Shown here: positions 49,561 to 63,100 of the stretch, one piece after another
Layout of the letters: each line of letters begins with the position of its first letter
Numbering within the stretch: the first letter of the stretch is position 1
Assembly: GCF_014191305.1 (NCBI RefSeq)
Contig: NZ_JACHWJ010000002.1
Span: forward strand, 62,001-126,000
Length of the DNA: 64,000 nucleotides
Direction of reading: 5' to 3'
DNA from: Pseudoclavibacter helvolus
Lineage (GTDB): Bacteria > Actinomycetota > Actinomycetes > Actinomycetales > Microbacteriaceae
The notes under the pieces: model-generated
The model's database searches: none
Told to the model about the DNA's origin: nothing
What the model saw: only the letters and a program-made list of their open reading frames with translations
Translations under genes and position numbers: made by a program

Positions 49561-50556
49561 ATGGATCTTGAAGCTCTCACAACCGCCCGTTCGGCGGAAT
49601 GGCGGCGCCTGGGGGCGCTGGCGAGGCGCCGGAATCTCAGCGGCGCCGAGATTGACGAGCTCATTACCAGGTACCAGGACTCGTCGACGGAGTTGTCGGC
49701 CCTGCGGACCGGCTACGGCGAGACTCGTGAAGGGGAGTATCTCTCCGTGCAACTCTCGCGTGCACGCGGCCGGTTCACGGGAGCCGGAAGAAATATCCTG
49801 GTTGTTCTCGGCACATTCTTTTCTCTGGTCTTGCCTGCCGCTCTCTATCGCGTGCGGTGGTGGACACTTGGTGCGGCCCTATTCACGCTGATTGTTGCTC
49901 TGCTCAGCTATTGGTGGATTGTGGCGAATCCTGAGATTCTTGGTTTTCTCGGTTCTGAGGCGGCACTTGAGCAGTACGCAGAAGAAGACTTCGTCGGCTA
50001 TTACTCTGAGTTCTCGGAATCAAGCTTTGCGGCGCGAGTATTCACGAACAACGCGTGGATCGCGGCTCAGTGCATCGCCTTCGGGATAACGGGGCTATGG
50101 GTACCGGTTGTCCTCGTGCAGAACGCGCTCGGGCTGGGCCAGAGTGCCGCGGTGCTCGGCGCGCACGGGCACCTCGACGCGTTCTTCCTCTGGATCGCAC
50201 CTCACGGACTCCTCGAGCTGACCATGGTCTTCGTCGCTGCGGGTGCCGGCCTCCGCATCTTCTGGGCCTGGGTTGCACCTGGTGCCAAGACTCGGATGCA
50301 GTCGCTCGCCGATGACGGACGCGCGCTTATCGTCGTAGCCATCGGGACGACCATCTTCCTGTTCATCTCGGGACTCGTCGAGGGGTACGTCACTCGCCAG
50401 GACTGGCCGTGGGCGGTGAAGATCGGCATCGGGGCCGCAGCGCTCGCGCTCTACCTGGTCTACGCGCTCTGGCTCGGGGGCAGGGCCGTGCGCGCGGGCG
50501 AGACGGGCGCCCTGAACACCTTCGACGGTGGGGCGCAACGGGTCTACGCAGGCTGA
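49561..50556 (+). CDS. SpoIIM-like stage II sporulation protein M family membrane protein
   Basis: 331 residues. The N-terminal cytoplasmic part (MDLEALTTARSAEWRRLGAL; ELITRYQDSSTELSALRTGY) precedes six helices. The core motif LGAHGHLDAFFLWIAPHGLLELT contains the family's P-H-G-x-x-E. In non-sporulating actinobacteria this gene always accompanies RDD, DUF58 and MoxR genes, where it is thought to take part in an envelope complex; the actual role is not known. Start ATG 49561 fits a short upstream spacing to the divergent RDD gene (16 bp). An alternative start eight codons upstream overlaps that gene. Confidence 0.88.
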   Translation: MDLEALTTARSAEWRRLGALARRRNLSGAEIDELITRYQDSSTELSALRTGYGETREGEYLSVQLSRARGRFTGAGRNILVVLGTFFSLVLPAALYRVRWWTLGAALFTLIVALLSYWWIVANPEILGFLGSEAALEQYAEEDFVGYYSEFSESSFAARVFTNNAWIAAQCIAFGITGLWVPVVLVQNALGLGQSAAVLGAHGHLDAFFLWIAPHGLLELTMVFVAAGAGLRIFWAWVAPGAKTRMQSLADDGRALIVVAIGTTIFLFISGLVEGYVTRQDWPWAVKIGIGAAALALYLVYALWLGGRAVRAGETGALNTFDGGAQRVYAG

Positions 50557-50624
50557 CTTCCCAGTTGTCCGTAGGCCAGTAGCCCCGAACTCGCCGAGTC
50601 GACACGCCCGGGATCTGGGTCAAG

Positions 50625-50653
50625 TTGTGCGCCGCTGTGTCTCTGCGTAATGT
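50625..50653 (+). promoter_or_regulatory. rrn promoter P1
   Basis: TTGTGC (50625-50630), 17-bp spacer, TAATGT (50648-50653), matching a housekeeping sigma factor promoter. Confidence 0.6.
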
Positions 50654-50744
50654 AATCACTCGTCAGGCCGACGGAGCGAAACGCGAGAGCGGGTCGCACA
50701 GGCCGGATGGTTCTGAAAGAAAGATCAGCATCTGCCACTTGTTC

Positions 50745-50773
50745 TTGCAAGTTGGAGCAACATGATCTACACT
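50745..50773 (+). promoter_or_regulatory. rrn promoter P2
   Basis: TTGCAA (50745-50750), 17-bp spacer, TACACT (50768-50773), 120 bp downstream of P1. Confidence 0.65.
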
Positions 50774-51194
50774 CGGAACTCCTGCCTCACTGGGTAGCAA
50801 GATCGGTGGCCTCTGGTTCTTCCAGTTGGTTGTGCGGAGGATGAGCTTCATGCTCACGGTCCGTGGTTCTTGTCCGGGGGATGCAGTACAAGCGATGGCT
50901 CCTTAGAGATGACCGTGAGGTTTGAAGAGGGAAGCGCTCGATTCTTGAGAACTCAACAGCGTGCACTATGTCAAATGCCAATTTGATCCCGTGCCTCTTC
51001 TTTTTGGAGGGGTGGCCTCTCTTTTTGAGGGGTAAGGATTCCTTTTGGAAACATATTTGGACAATACAAGTCAGTACTGAACTTTCGGGTTTGGTGTTGT
51101 TTTGTTTTTTGTCAGTTTCAAACTTGTCATTGCACTTTGGTGTGGTGGCGTGATGTTTACCGGCGAGTCTTTGGGCTTGTTTGGTTGTTATTCA

Positions 51195-56257
<5,063 letters not shown>

Positions 56258-56388
56258 ACATGCACATGAATGTTGTTGCTGTTCGCGTCCACTTTGTGGT
56301 TCTCGATAGACGATCGAGAATCGACCACATGTTCTGAGCCTTCGGGTTTCGGGGTGTGTGGTTCGGAACATGATTGGTTATCCATAGT
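56258..56388 (+). other. 23S-5S spacer
   Basis: 131 bp, no gene. CACATG near 56264 pairs with CATGTG before the 23S start (processing stem). A GTTCTGAGCC/GTGGTTCGGAAC complementary pair precedes the 5S gene. Confidence 0.6.
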
Positions 56389-56507
56389 GTTTCGGCGGTC
56401 ATAGCGAGAGGGAAACGCCCGGTTACATTCCGAACCCGGAAGCTAAGACTCTCAGCGCCGATGGTACTGCAGGGGGGACCCTGTGGGAGAGTAGGTCACC
56501 GCCGGAC
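56389..56507 (+). rRNA. rrf: 5S ribosomal RNA
   Basis: About 119 nt. Landmarks: GTTTCGGCGGTCATAGCG at the 5' end, CCGGTTACATTCCGAACCCG (loop C region), GAAGCTAAGACTCTCAGCGC, TGGGAGAGTAGGTCACCGCC at the 3' end. The ends pair over about ten bases. Confidence 0.95.
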
Positions 56508-56517
56508 TTCTTCATGA

Positions 56518-56577
56518 GCCGGGGTTGGTTGTTGAGTGAGCAGAGATGCTCCTTGACCACCAACCCCGGCTTTTTTG
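56518..56577 (+). terminator. rRNA operon terminator
   Basis: 12-bp stem GCCGGGGTTGGT / ACCAACCCCGGC with a long loop, followed by TTTTTT: a textbook intrinsic terminator, rare in this high-GC sequence. Confidence 0.92.
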
Positions 56578-56605
56578 TGCGCGCTGCGTTTGAGCAGCAC
56601 CGTGT

Positions 56606-56635
56606 GAGCCCCGTGCCTTTTTGGGCACGGGGCTC
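56606..56635. terminator. Second hairpin between rrn and DUF58 gene
   Basis: 12-bp stem GAGCCCCGTGCC / GGCACGGGGCTC with a T-rich loop. It may back up the rrn terminator and stop the opposing DUF58 operon, whose last gene ends at 56693. Confidence 0.7.
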
Positions 56636-56692
56636 TTGTCGTTAACGCGGCTCGGGCGGCACCCAACCGGTCTCAGGCCGGCACCCAGCTGG

Positions 56693-58000
56693 CTACAGGC
56701 GCCCGGAAGCCTTCAGCTCGATGTAGTGGTCGGCGATCGCGGGCGGTAACGCCGACGGCGTTCCCGTCACCGTGTCGCCACCAAGCCGACGGACGGTCTG
56801 CCGCACCCGTTCCTGATCCAAGAGAGCGCGCTCGGCCGCGGAAGCCGCGTAGGTCTGCTCGCGAGTGTCTCGGCGGAGCGCTACCTCGTGGACGTCAGGG
56901 TTCAATACTGAGCCAAGGACCACGACATGTTTGCTCGCCAGCTGCGGAAGCGACGCGATAACCGGCTCGAGGGTTCCCGCGGTCTCAAGCGTCGAGAGGA
57001 TCACCACGAGGGCACGATGCGTGGTCACTCCGCGCACGAGGCCGGGGATCGCCCGCCAATCCGTCGCGATGAGCTCAGGCTGCACATCGGCGAGAGACTC
57101 AACCATTCTGCTCAGCAGCTCAGCACCGGAGACTCCCTGGATGCGAGCGCGAACGCGGCGGTCCCAGGCGACGACATCCACCCGGTCGCCAGCGCGAGTC
57201 GCGAGAGCGGCTAGCAGTAGGGCCGACTCGATCGCGGTATCCAGCCGAGTCTCGTCGGCGACGCGTGCCGCGGACGTGCGCCCGGTGTCGATCACGATGA
57301 CAACGCGGCGATCGCGCTCGGGCCGCCACGTCCGCACCACCAGGTCCTGGCGCCGAGCCGTCGCACGCCAGTCGATGGAGCGCACGTCATCGCCGCGGAC
57401 GTATTCACGCAACGAGTCGAACTCCGTGCCGTGCCCGCGGACCATGAGGCGCGTGGCGCCGTCCAGCTCGCGCAGGCGCGCGAGCCGAGACGGGAGATGC
57501 TTCCGGGAGTTGAAGGGAGGCAGGACCCGCAAGACGCCGTGGTTGGCGAGGCTCACCTGGCGAGCGGCGAGGCCCATCGGCCCCCAGCTGCGGAGCGTGA
57601 CGAGCTCCGCGCGGCGGTCACCCCGACGCGAGGGGCGAAGGGGGAACTCCGCCGAGCGTCGCTCTCCCGGAGGGACCTCCAGCTTCGCGCGGTGCTGGGT
57701 CCCGCCAGCGGTCGGCTCCCAGCCATCCCTGACCTGCAGCCGAAGCGTGCGCGAACCCAGGTTCGTGACGGCGAGCCGGCTCACCGCATCCTCGCCCAAT
57801 CGAACCCGAGCGGACAGATCCCGCTCGATACCGACCTGGCGTGGAGCGCCCGCGAGCAGCATGTCCGCGATGGACGTGAGCAGAACGAAAAGGAGCCAGA
57901 TCGCGAGCGTCAGATATGCCGATTCCGTTGTCTGCCCGAAGAGCACAACGGGCACGGCGCCGACCGCCGTCAGCAGGACCAGGCGTCCGCTCACCACCAT
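56693..58000 (-). CDS. DUF58 domain protein (vWA-like, MoxR partner)
   Basis: 435 residues from ATG 58000. Two N-terminal helices (RLVLLTAVGAVPVVLFG; YLTLAIWLLFVLLTSIADML), a beta-rich middle, then the DUF58 core with RLMVRGHGTEFDSLREYVRGDDVRSIDWRATAR (57455-57361; split signature E-F-x2-L-R-x-Y-x2-G-D) and a vWA fold with VVIVIDTGRTSAARVADETR as MIDAS-like motif. DUF58 proteins work with MoxR ATPases, which act as chaperone-like remodelers. It is the third gene of the left-going cluster, separated from the MoxR gene by 55 bp. Confidence 0.9.
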   Translation of the reverse strand: MVVSGRLVLLTAVGAVPVVLFGQTTESAYLTLAIWLLFVLLTSIADMLLAGAPRQVGIERDLSARVRLGEDAVSRLAVTNLGSRTLRLQVRDGWEPTAGGTQHRAKLEVPPGERRSAEFPLRPSRRGDRRAELVTLRSWGPMGLAARQVSLANHGVLRVLPPFNSRKHLPSRLARLRELDGATRLMVRGHGTEFDSLREYVRGDDVRSIDWRATARRQDLVVRTWRPERDRRVVIVIDTGRTSAARVADETRLDTAIESALLLAALATRAGDRVDVVAWDRRVRARIQGVSGAELLSRMVESLADVQPELIATDWRAIPGLVRGVTTHRALVVILSTLETAGTLEPVIASLPQLASKHVVVLGSVLNPDVHEVALRRDTREQTYAASAAERALLDQERVRQTVRRLGGDTVTGTPSALPPAIADHYIELKASGRL

Positions 58001-58055
58001 GTGCTCACGCTTCCCTTCGGATTGTCGAAATGTGGAGGTACTACGTTGACTCGGA

Positions 58056-59009
58056 TCAGATGGGTACTTGGACCTGTGCGAGGACGGAGCGCAAGATCGC
58101 ATCAGCACCGACGCCCTCGAGTTCCGCCTCTGGACGCAGCTGAAGACGGTGGCGGAGGACAGGCAGGGCCATCGCCTGTACGTGGTCCGGTGTCACCGCC
58201 TGGTAGCCGCTCAGGTAGGCGAACGCCTTGCTCGCGGACATGAGCGCAGTCGCCCCACGGGGAGAGACGCCCATGCGAACGGACGGCGACTGCCTTGTGG
58301 CTCGCGCGATGTCAACGATGTAGGCGAGTACGTCGGCCCTGACGTCGACGGCCGCTGCCTCCGCCTGGGCTTGGCGTAGCTCCTCCGCGGAGAGTGCGCT
58401 CCGGACCCCTGCGGCCCGGAGATCGCGGGGCGAGAATCCGGCGGCGTGCCGACGCAGCACCTCGAACTCTGCATCACGCGAAGGCAGGTCGAGCACCAGC
58501 TTGAGGAGGAATCGGTCAAGCTGAGCTTCCGGGAGCGTGTACGTTCCCTCGTACTCGATGGGGTTCATCGTGGCCGCCACCAAGAAGGGCGCGGGGAGCG
58601 CGCGAGTCACCCCATCAGCGGAAACCTGGCGTTCTTCCATCGCCTCGAGGAGCGCCGACTGGGTCTTCGGAGGTGTGCGGTTGATCTCGTCCGCGAGCAG
58701 GATGTTCGTGAAGACGGGGCCCTCTCGGAACTCAAACTCGCCGGCTGCTGAGTCGTAGACGAGCGAGCCCGTGATGTCCCCTGGCATGAGGTCTGGCGTG
58801 AACTGCACGCGTTTCGTGTCCAGGGAAAGCGTCTCGCTGAGTGCCCGCACGAGCAGCGTCTTGCCGACTCCCGGGACGCCCTCGAGCAGGGCGTGACCGC
58901 CGGCGAGCAACGCGACGAGGAGCCCGTCGACGGCTCGCTCCTGCCCGACGACCGCCTTTGCGACTTCACCGCGGACACGTTGCAGGGCTTCACGGACATC
59001 GGTGCTCAT
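58056..59009 (-). CDS. MoxR-family AAA+ ATPase
   Basis: 317 residues. Walker A LLEGVPGVGKTLLVRAL, Walker B NILLADEINRTPPKTQSALL, sensor-1 VAATMNPIEYEGTYTLPEAQ, arginine-containing DRFLLKL, and a C-terminal lid with VRMGVSPRGATALM. All catalytic motifs are intact. ATG 59009 overlaps the stop of the DUF4350 gene (ATGA). MoxR ATPases couple ATP hydrolysis to folding or activation of partner vWA/DUF58 proteins; the orthologous mycobacterial cluster is Rv3690-Rv3695. Confidence 0.95.
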   Translation of the reverse strand: MSTDVREALQRVRGEVAKAVVGQERAVDGLLVALLAGGHALLEGVPGVGKTLLVRALSETLSLDTKRVQFTPDLMPGDITGSLVYDSAAGEFEFREGPVFTNILLADEINRTPPKTQSALLEAMEERQVSADGVTRALPAPFLVAATMNPIEYEGTYTLPEAQLDRFLLKLVLDLPSRDAEFEVLRRHAAGFSPRDLRAAGVRSALSAEELRQAQAEAAAVDVRADVLAYIVDIARATRQSPSVRMGVSPRGATALMSASKAFAYLSGYQAVTPDHVQAMALPVLRHRLQLRPEAELEGVGADAILRSVLAQVQVPI

Positions 59010-60307
59010 ACGGGGCCTCCGGAGTTCTCGGCTGTGGTGCTCGGGTTTGTCGTGCTTGTGGGGGTGGAAGCGGGAGTTCGTTGAACGCTGCTTGGGTTTG
59101 CAGCCGCTGCAACTGATCGCTCGAGGGTCAGCAGCGCCTGGCTCAGGTCGAGCAGCTCTGCTTCGTTGCGCGGTACCGCGTCGAGGAGGGTCCAGGAAAC
59201 GGCGGCTCGGTTGGCACCAAGGATCGTGGCGCTCGAGGTGATGATCTCCTGCACGTGGCTCGCGCGCGCCAGCCCAAGTGATTTCGCGAGGCGAGTGGTC
59301 GTGCCGACTCGGAGGTTGTCGAGGGCGCGGAGTCTGGCGCGTTGCTGCGCGTAGAGCCGGCCCCGGCCCTGCATCGTCTCGGATGCCTCGACGATCACCG
59401 GCAGGCGCTCCTCGACGAGGGGGCCGAAACGACGGCCGCGCCAGACCATGACGCCAAGAAGCGTCGCGAGTGCGATGAGGATCGTCGGAGTCAGCCACGG
59501 AGGTACGAAGGAATCGAGCGAGGGCTGGACACCGAAGGCAGCCTCGGCGTCGGCGACTCCGGGGACGTACCAGACGAGCGACTCGGTCTGCCCCAGCACG
59601 GCCAGCCCCATGGCGGCGTTGGCGGCGTTTAGTACCTCGCCGTTGCTCAGATTGTCGGTCGCGCCGAGCGCGGCAAGCTTCGTTCCGGAGGGCAGCGCCG
59701 TCTCGACGTACGCGAAGCGCTCTGACTCCGGGTAGCAGGCGCTTCCGCCAGCGGCGGCTTCGTCACCGAGCTGGTAGAGCCGTGCTCCCCGTTGTGAGAT
59801 CTCCGGAGCCAGCTCGCCGAGCGGAGAAGTGCAGGCGGCGCCGGCCGAGACCGTGTCTGCCTCGTCGCCGACTTCGCCGACCCCACCGATGGCGATCGAA
59901 CCTCCGAACGCCTCGAGGAGGGACCTGCTCGGAGCGATCAAGAGGATCCGGTCCGCGTCGAGCTCCGTGATCCGGTCCGCGAGCTCGTCAACAGCGATGC
60001 CGTCTCGGTCGTGGACAACGAGTGTGGTCTCGCCTTCCGCGTCCTGCAGCTGGGACCGGGCCTCGTCTGCGGTGGCCGCCGTGCTGGTGTCGATGCCCTG
60101 ATTGTCGAGGACGGTGAAGATGGCCTTCGCGCCGTTCGGGCGAGCGGAGTCGACGCCCAGGTACGGCGAATTGGAGTTTGCGACGCCTCCCGCGATCAGG
60201 GCGCTCGTCACCGCCACGGCGACGGCCCCGGCCGCGATCAGCAGCCACGGCCGTACGCGTCTGAACCGTTCAGCGAAGGTGGGGGTGGCGCCCTGGGCGA
60301 CCGTCAC
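59006..60307 (-). CDS. DUF4350 membrane protein
   Basis: 433 residues from GTG 60307, chosen because it makes a GTGA overlap with the DUF4129 stop. One N-terminal helix (RPWLLIAAGAVAVAVTSALIAGG), an extracytoplasmic DUF4350 domain (PNGAKAIFTVLDNQGIDTST; DADRILLIAPSRSLLEAFGG; NLSNGEVLNAANAAMGLAVLG), a second helix (LTPTILIALATLLGVMVW), then a cytoplasmic region and a low-complexity Thr/Ser/Pro tail. Four-gene overlap with MoxR and DUF4129 genes indicates one translationally coupled operon. Role in the MoxR complex is unknown. Confidence 0.88.
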   Translation of the reverse strand: MTVAQGATPTFAERFRRVRPWLLIAAGAVAVAVTSALIAGGVANSNSPYLGVDSARPNGAKAIFTVLDNQGIDTSTAATADEARSQLQDAEGETTLVVHDRDGIAVDELADRITELDADRILLIAPSRSLLEAFGGSIAIGGVGEVGDEADTVSAGAACTSPLGELAPEISQRGARLYQLGDEAAAGGSACYPESERFAYVETALPSGTKLAALGATDNLSNGEVLNAANAAMGLAVLGQTESLVWYVPGVADAEAAFGVQPSLDSFVPPWLTPTILIALATLLGVMVWRGRRFGPLVEERLPVIVEASETMQGRGRLYAQQRARLRALDNLRVGTTTRLAKSLGLARASHVQEIITSSATILGANRAAVSWTLLDAVPRNEAELLDLSQALLTLERSVAAAANPSSVQRTPASTPTSTTNPSTTAENSGGPV

Positions 60308-60981
60308 GAGGCGCGTCCGGCCAGCGGAGTCAGCGCTGCGGGCTTGGCTGCCTCCAGGGCAGCATCGACGCCACGCAGGTGCTGCCAATCATCCTCGGAC
60401 GCCCCCAGCCCGAGGTAGCGAGCCGCGTTGAAGGATTCGGCGGCGCGATGCAGCCCATGCCCGTGTCCAGGGAACGCCGCCGCCACTGCGTCAGCGACCA
60501 CCGTCGCGGTCATTCCCGGGCTGAGCGCGATCACTGTGCGGTTGTGCACGGACCGCGCGAGCGCACGGAACTGCTCGATGACCGCGGTCTCGAAGTCCTG
60601 GCGGGCCGCCGCCGCGGCGGCGGAGGCTCGCAGCTCTTGGGCCGATCGGGCGTCGCCGTCGAAGAGGTCGGGTGAGAGCGACGCTCCGCGGCTGGCGCGC
60701 TGAACAAGGATGGGCCGGCCGACAAAAAGTGCAATGACGCCAAGCACGACGATCGCGCCGATGATGAGGGCGATTGGCGAGAAACCACCAGGGACCCCAT
60801 CGATGGGCTGGAGGATGTCGTTCACCCAGTTCCAGAAGTCCTCGATCCAGATGTCGAGCCAGGTCGGCGAGGCCTGCGTGTACTCGCTCTTCGAGAGCTC
60901 GCTCCGGAGCAGTTCGCGCGCTGGATCCTCGTCGATCTCGAGCGGAGGCTCCGGCGAGCCGGCCCATGGGCCGCGCAGCAT
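60304..60981 (-). CDS. DUF4129 membrane protein
   Basis: 225 residues. An N-terminal extracytoplasmic stretch (PPLEIDEDPARELLRSELSK, WLDIWIEDFWNWVND), one helix (FSPIALIIGAIVVLGVIALFV), and the cytoplasmic DUF4129 domain at about 110-210 with ARQDFETAVIEQFRALARSV, TATVVADAVAAAFPGHG and FNAARYLGLGASEDDW. ATG 60981 overlaps the preceding gene's stop by one base. Shares the operon with DUF4350, MoxR and DUF58 genes. Confidence 0.88.
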   Translation of the reverse strand: MLRGPWAGSPEPPLEIDEDPARELLRSELSKSEYTQASPTWLDIWIEDFWNWVNDILQPIDGVPGGFSPIALIIGAIVVLGVIALFVGRPILVQRASRGASLSPDLFDGDARSAQELRASAAAAAARQDFETAVIEQFRALARSVHNRTVIALSPGMTATVVADAVAAAFPGHGHGLHRAAESFNAARYLGLGASEDDWQHLRGVDAALEAAKPAALTPLAGRAS

Positions 60982-62291
60982 CAGCGCACGTATCCGGGCG
61001 CGGCCATCGGCGCCAGCTGCTGTTCCAGCTGGACGTCGAAGTGTGCGTCCGTGATCTCGGCCCCAGCGGCGGACTGCTCCGCGTACCGTTGGAGTGTGAC
61101 CCCGAACCCTTCCTTGCGCATCCTCAGGTCGAAGTAGAGGATCGTAGCGTTCCCGCTCGTCAGGACGAGCACGATCGCTCCGAGCAGCACCTGCAGGGCT
61201 GACGTGATGAGGAGGATCACCGCGAACGCCACGACCGTGCCCGCGCTCGGCTCGGTCGTCTGCCCGCTACCCAGGGGCGTGAGGAGCACCTGTCCCATGC
61301 TGACGGCCAGCTGCGCGACCGTCGAGACGGCCCCGGTCGCGAAGTTCAGGATCACCTGGATGACAACCACGACTCCGAGGACTCGCCAGAAGTTCCCGTG
61401 CGAGAGGGCCCAGCTGCGACGGATCGCGGCGATCGGTCCGAGGCCCTCGAGCACGATGGCACTCGGCGCGAACATGATCTTGATGCCCACCCACACCATG
61501 AGCACGACCGTCGCGCCGCCAAGCAGCAGCGTGAAGATCACGCCGAGGCCAATGGAGCCTGCGATCGTGCCCTCGTCGCCGCCGGAGCCAGCGAGCACGA
61601 CAAACATGATGAAGGGGATGAGCAGCCACCCGATGGCGATGAGGATGATGGATCCGACGCCCACGATCACGGCGTAGCCGATCAGGCGCCAGATGCCTCG
61701 CCAGCCAGCACGCCAGGCTTCCTTGAAGCCGAGCTTCTCGCCGATCGCACCTCGTGCGACGACTCGCACGAGAATGCCTTGCAGGAGCGCCGAACCTACG
61801 CCCGCGATGGCCAGCCCCAAGAGCGCGGCAAGTGACGTGAGCGTGATCGAGGAGATCAGCATCGGCGCGATGTCCTCCTCGCTCCCGGCGAACGGGATGC
61901 GGGTGAACATGAGCAGGCCGACGACGACGGGGAGGAGGCTCGCGAAGAGCGTCGTGACGCCCATGACGATGACGGCGCTACCAAGCGTCGTCTTAGGTGA
62001 GGTCCGGAACAGGCGGAACGTGGCAGCGAGTGCGTCGCCGAATGCCAGCGGACGCAGGGGGAAAAGGCCGGGTGGTGGAGCTGGCATCCACTGCCCACCA
62101 GGCTGCTGTCCGTACCCCGGTTCTTGAGGCGGGCCGTACTGCCAGCCCGCGGAGCCGGGCGCGCCGTACTGCGGAGGCTGCTGGGCCGGCCACTGCGCTC
62201 CCTGCGGGAACGCGCCGGGCGTCTGCGCTCCGGGGCTCGGCGGATACGCGTGGTTGGGCTCTGGTGCGTGCTCGTTTGGGCCATGCGTCAC
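60981..62291 (-). CDS. Polytopic membrane protein with Pro/Gln-rich N-terminus (glycerophosphodiesterase membrane-domain-like)
   Basis: 436 residues from GTG 62291. Residues 1-70 are Pro/Gln/Gly-rich and disordered (SPGAQTPGAFPQGAQWPAQQ). The rest has six long helices around FGDALAATFRLFRTSPKTTL, ARGAIGEKLGFKEAWRAGW, and AIVLEGLGPIAAIRRSWAL, the pattern of the membrane domain seen in GdpP-type glycerophosphodiester phosphodiesterase proteins, but without a catalytic domain. A weak -10-like CACGAT lies six bases before the GTG, so it may be leaderless. First gene of the left-going operon, divergent from mtrA. Confidence 0.82.
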   Translation of the reverse strand: MTHGPNEHAPEPNHAYPPSPGAQTPGAFPQGAQWPAQQPPQYGAPGSAGWQYGPPQEPGYGQQPGGQWMPAPPPGLFPLRPLAFGDALAATFRLFRTSPKTTLGSAVIVMGVTTLFASLLPVVVGLLMFTRIPFAGSEEDIAPMLISSITLTSLAALLGLAIAGVGSALLQGILVRVVARGAIGEKLGFKEAWRAGWRGIWRLIGYAVIVGVGSIILIAIGWLLIPFIMFVVLAGSGGDEGTIAGSIGLGVIFTLLLGGATVVLMVWVGIKIMFAPSAIVLEGLGPIAAIRRSWALSHGNFWRVLGVVVVIQVILNFATGAVSTVAQLAVSMGQVLLTPLGSGQTTEPSAGTVVAFAVILLITSALQVLLGAIVLVLTSGNATILYFDLRMRKEGFGVTLQRYAEQSAAGAEITDAHFDVQLEQQLAPMAAPGYVR

Positions 62292-62409
62292 CCGTCCATC
62301 GTGGCATACTGCCCGCCGCGCACTCTGGGTTGAGCCTCTGAGGAGGTGATGCCCGCTACGCTGAGAGAACCGCCCGGTCTCGTGCGGGTTCTGGAACAGG
62401 GAGGGTTCT

Positions 62410-63099
62410 GTGGGCGAACGCATCCTCGTAGTCGATGACGACCTCGCGCTCTCGGAGATGATCGGCATCGTGCTCAGGGCTGAGGGGTACGAACCCGAGT
62501 TCTGCGGCGACGGCGCTGCGGCCCTCGGCGAGTTCCGCCGGGTCAAACCGGAGCTCGTGCTGCTCGACGTCATGCTGCCTGGACTGGACGGCATCCAGAT
62601 CTGCCACCTGCTGCGTGCCGAGTCCGGTACGCCCATCATCATGCTCACCGCGAAGTCGGACACTACCGACGTTGTTCGCGGCCTGGAAGCGGGAGCCGAC
62701 GACTACATCGTCAAGCCCTTCAACCCGAAGGAGCTTGTCGCCCGCATCAAGACTCGTCTGCGCGCAAGCCAGCCCGAGGTGCAGAGCATCATCCGCGTCG
62801 GCGACCTCACGTTGAACGTCAACGCACACGAGGTGCTGCGCGGCGAAGAGCAGATCAACCTCACGCCCCTCGAGTTCGACCTGCTCCTGACCCTGGCGGC
62901 GAAGCCCCAGAAGGTGTTCACCCGCGAAGAGCTGCTCGAGCAGGTCTGGGGTTACCAGTACAAGGCTGATACGAGACTCGTGAACGTGCACGTGCAGCGC
63001 TTGCGCGCGAAGGTCGAGCACGATCCGGACCACCCGAAGATCGTGGCGACGGTTCGAGGCGTGGGCTACCGCGCTGGGAACACGACCGCGTTCTCCTGA
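62410..63099 (+). CDS. mtrA: Response regulator MtrA
   Basis: 229 residues, OmpR class. Receiver domain with the acidic pair in VVDDDLALSEM, phosphoacceptor Asp53 in LVLLDVMLPGLDG, Thr in IIMLTAKSDT and Lys in YIVKPFNPKEL. C-terminal winged helix: NLTPLEFDLLLTLA, VFTREELLEQVWGYQY, RLVNVHVQRLRAKVE. Near-complete agreement with mycobacterial MtrA in the DNA-binding part. GTG start after GGAGGG. With MtrB it controls cell-wall turnover, replication and division genes in actinobacteria. mtrB follows one base after the stop. Confidence 0.96.
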   Translation: MGERILVVDDDLALSEMIGIVLRAEGYEPEFCGDGAAALGEFRRVKPELVLLDVMLPGLDGIQICHLLRAESGTPIIMLTAKSDTTDVVRGLEAGADDYIVKPFNPKELVARIKTRLRASQPEVQSIIRVGDLTLNVNAHEVLRGEEQINLTPLEFDLLLTLAAKPQKVFTREELLEQVWGYQYKADTRLVNVHVQRLRAKVEHDPDHPKIVATVRGVGYRAGNTTAFS

Positions 63100-63100
63100 C

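Larger units (their letters stand above)
50557..51194 (+). other. rRNA operon promoter and leader region
   Basis: 638 bp without a gene. It holds two promoters (50625-50653 and 50745-50773). Near 50940-50975 there is a conserved rRNA leader motif, CTTGAGAACTCAACAG followed by GTGCACTATG, whose core TTGAGAACT recurs in the 16S-23S spacer (about 53010), consistent with antitermination or processing signals. The last 200 bp is T-rich and purine-poor, unlike the rest of the window. Confidence 0.7.
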
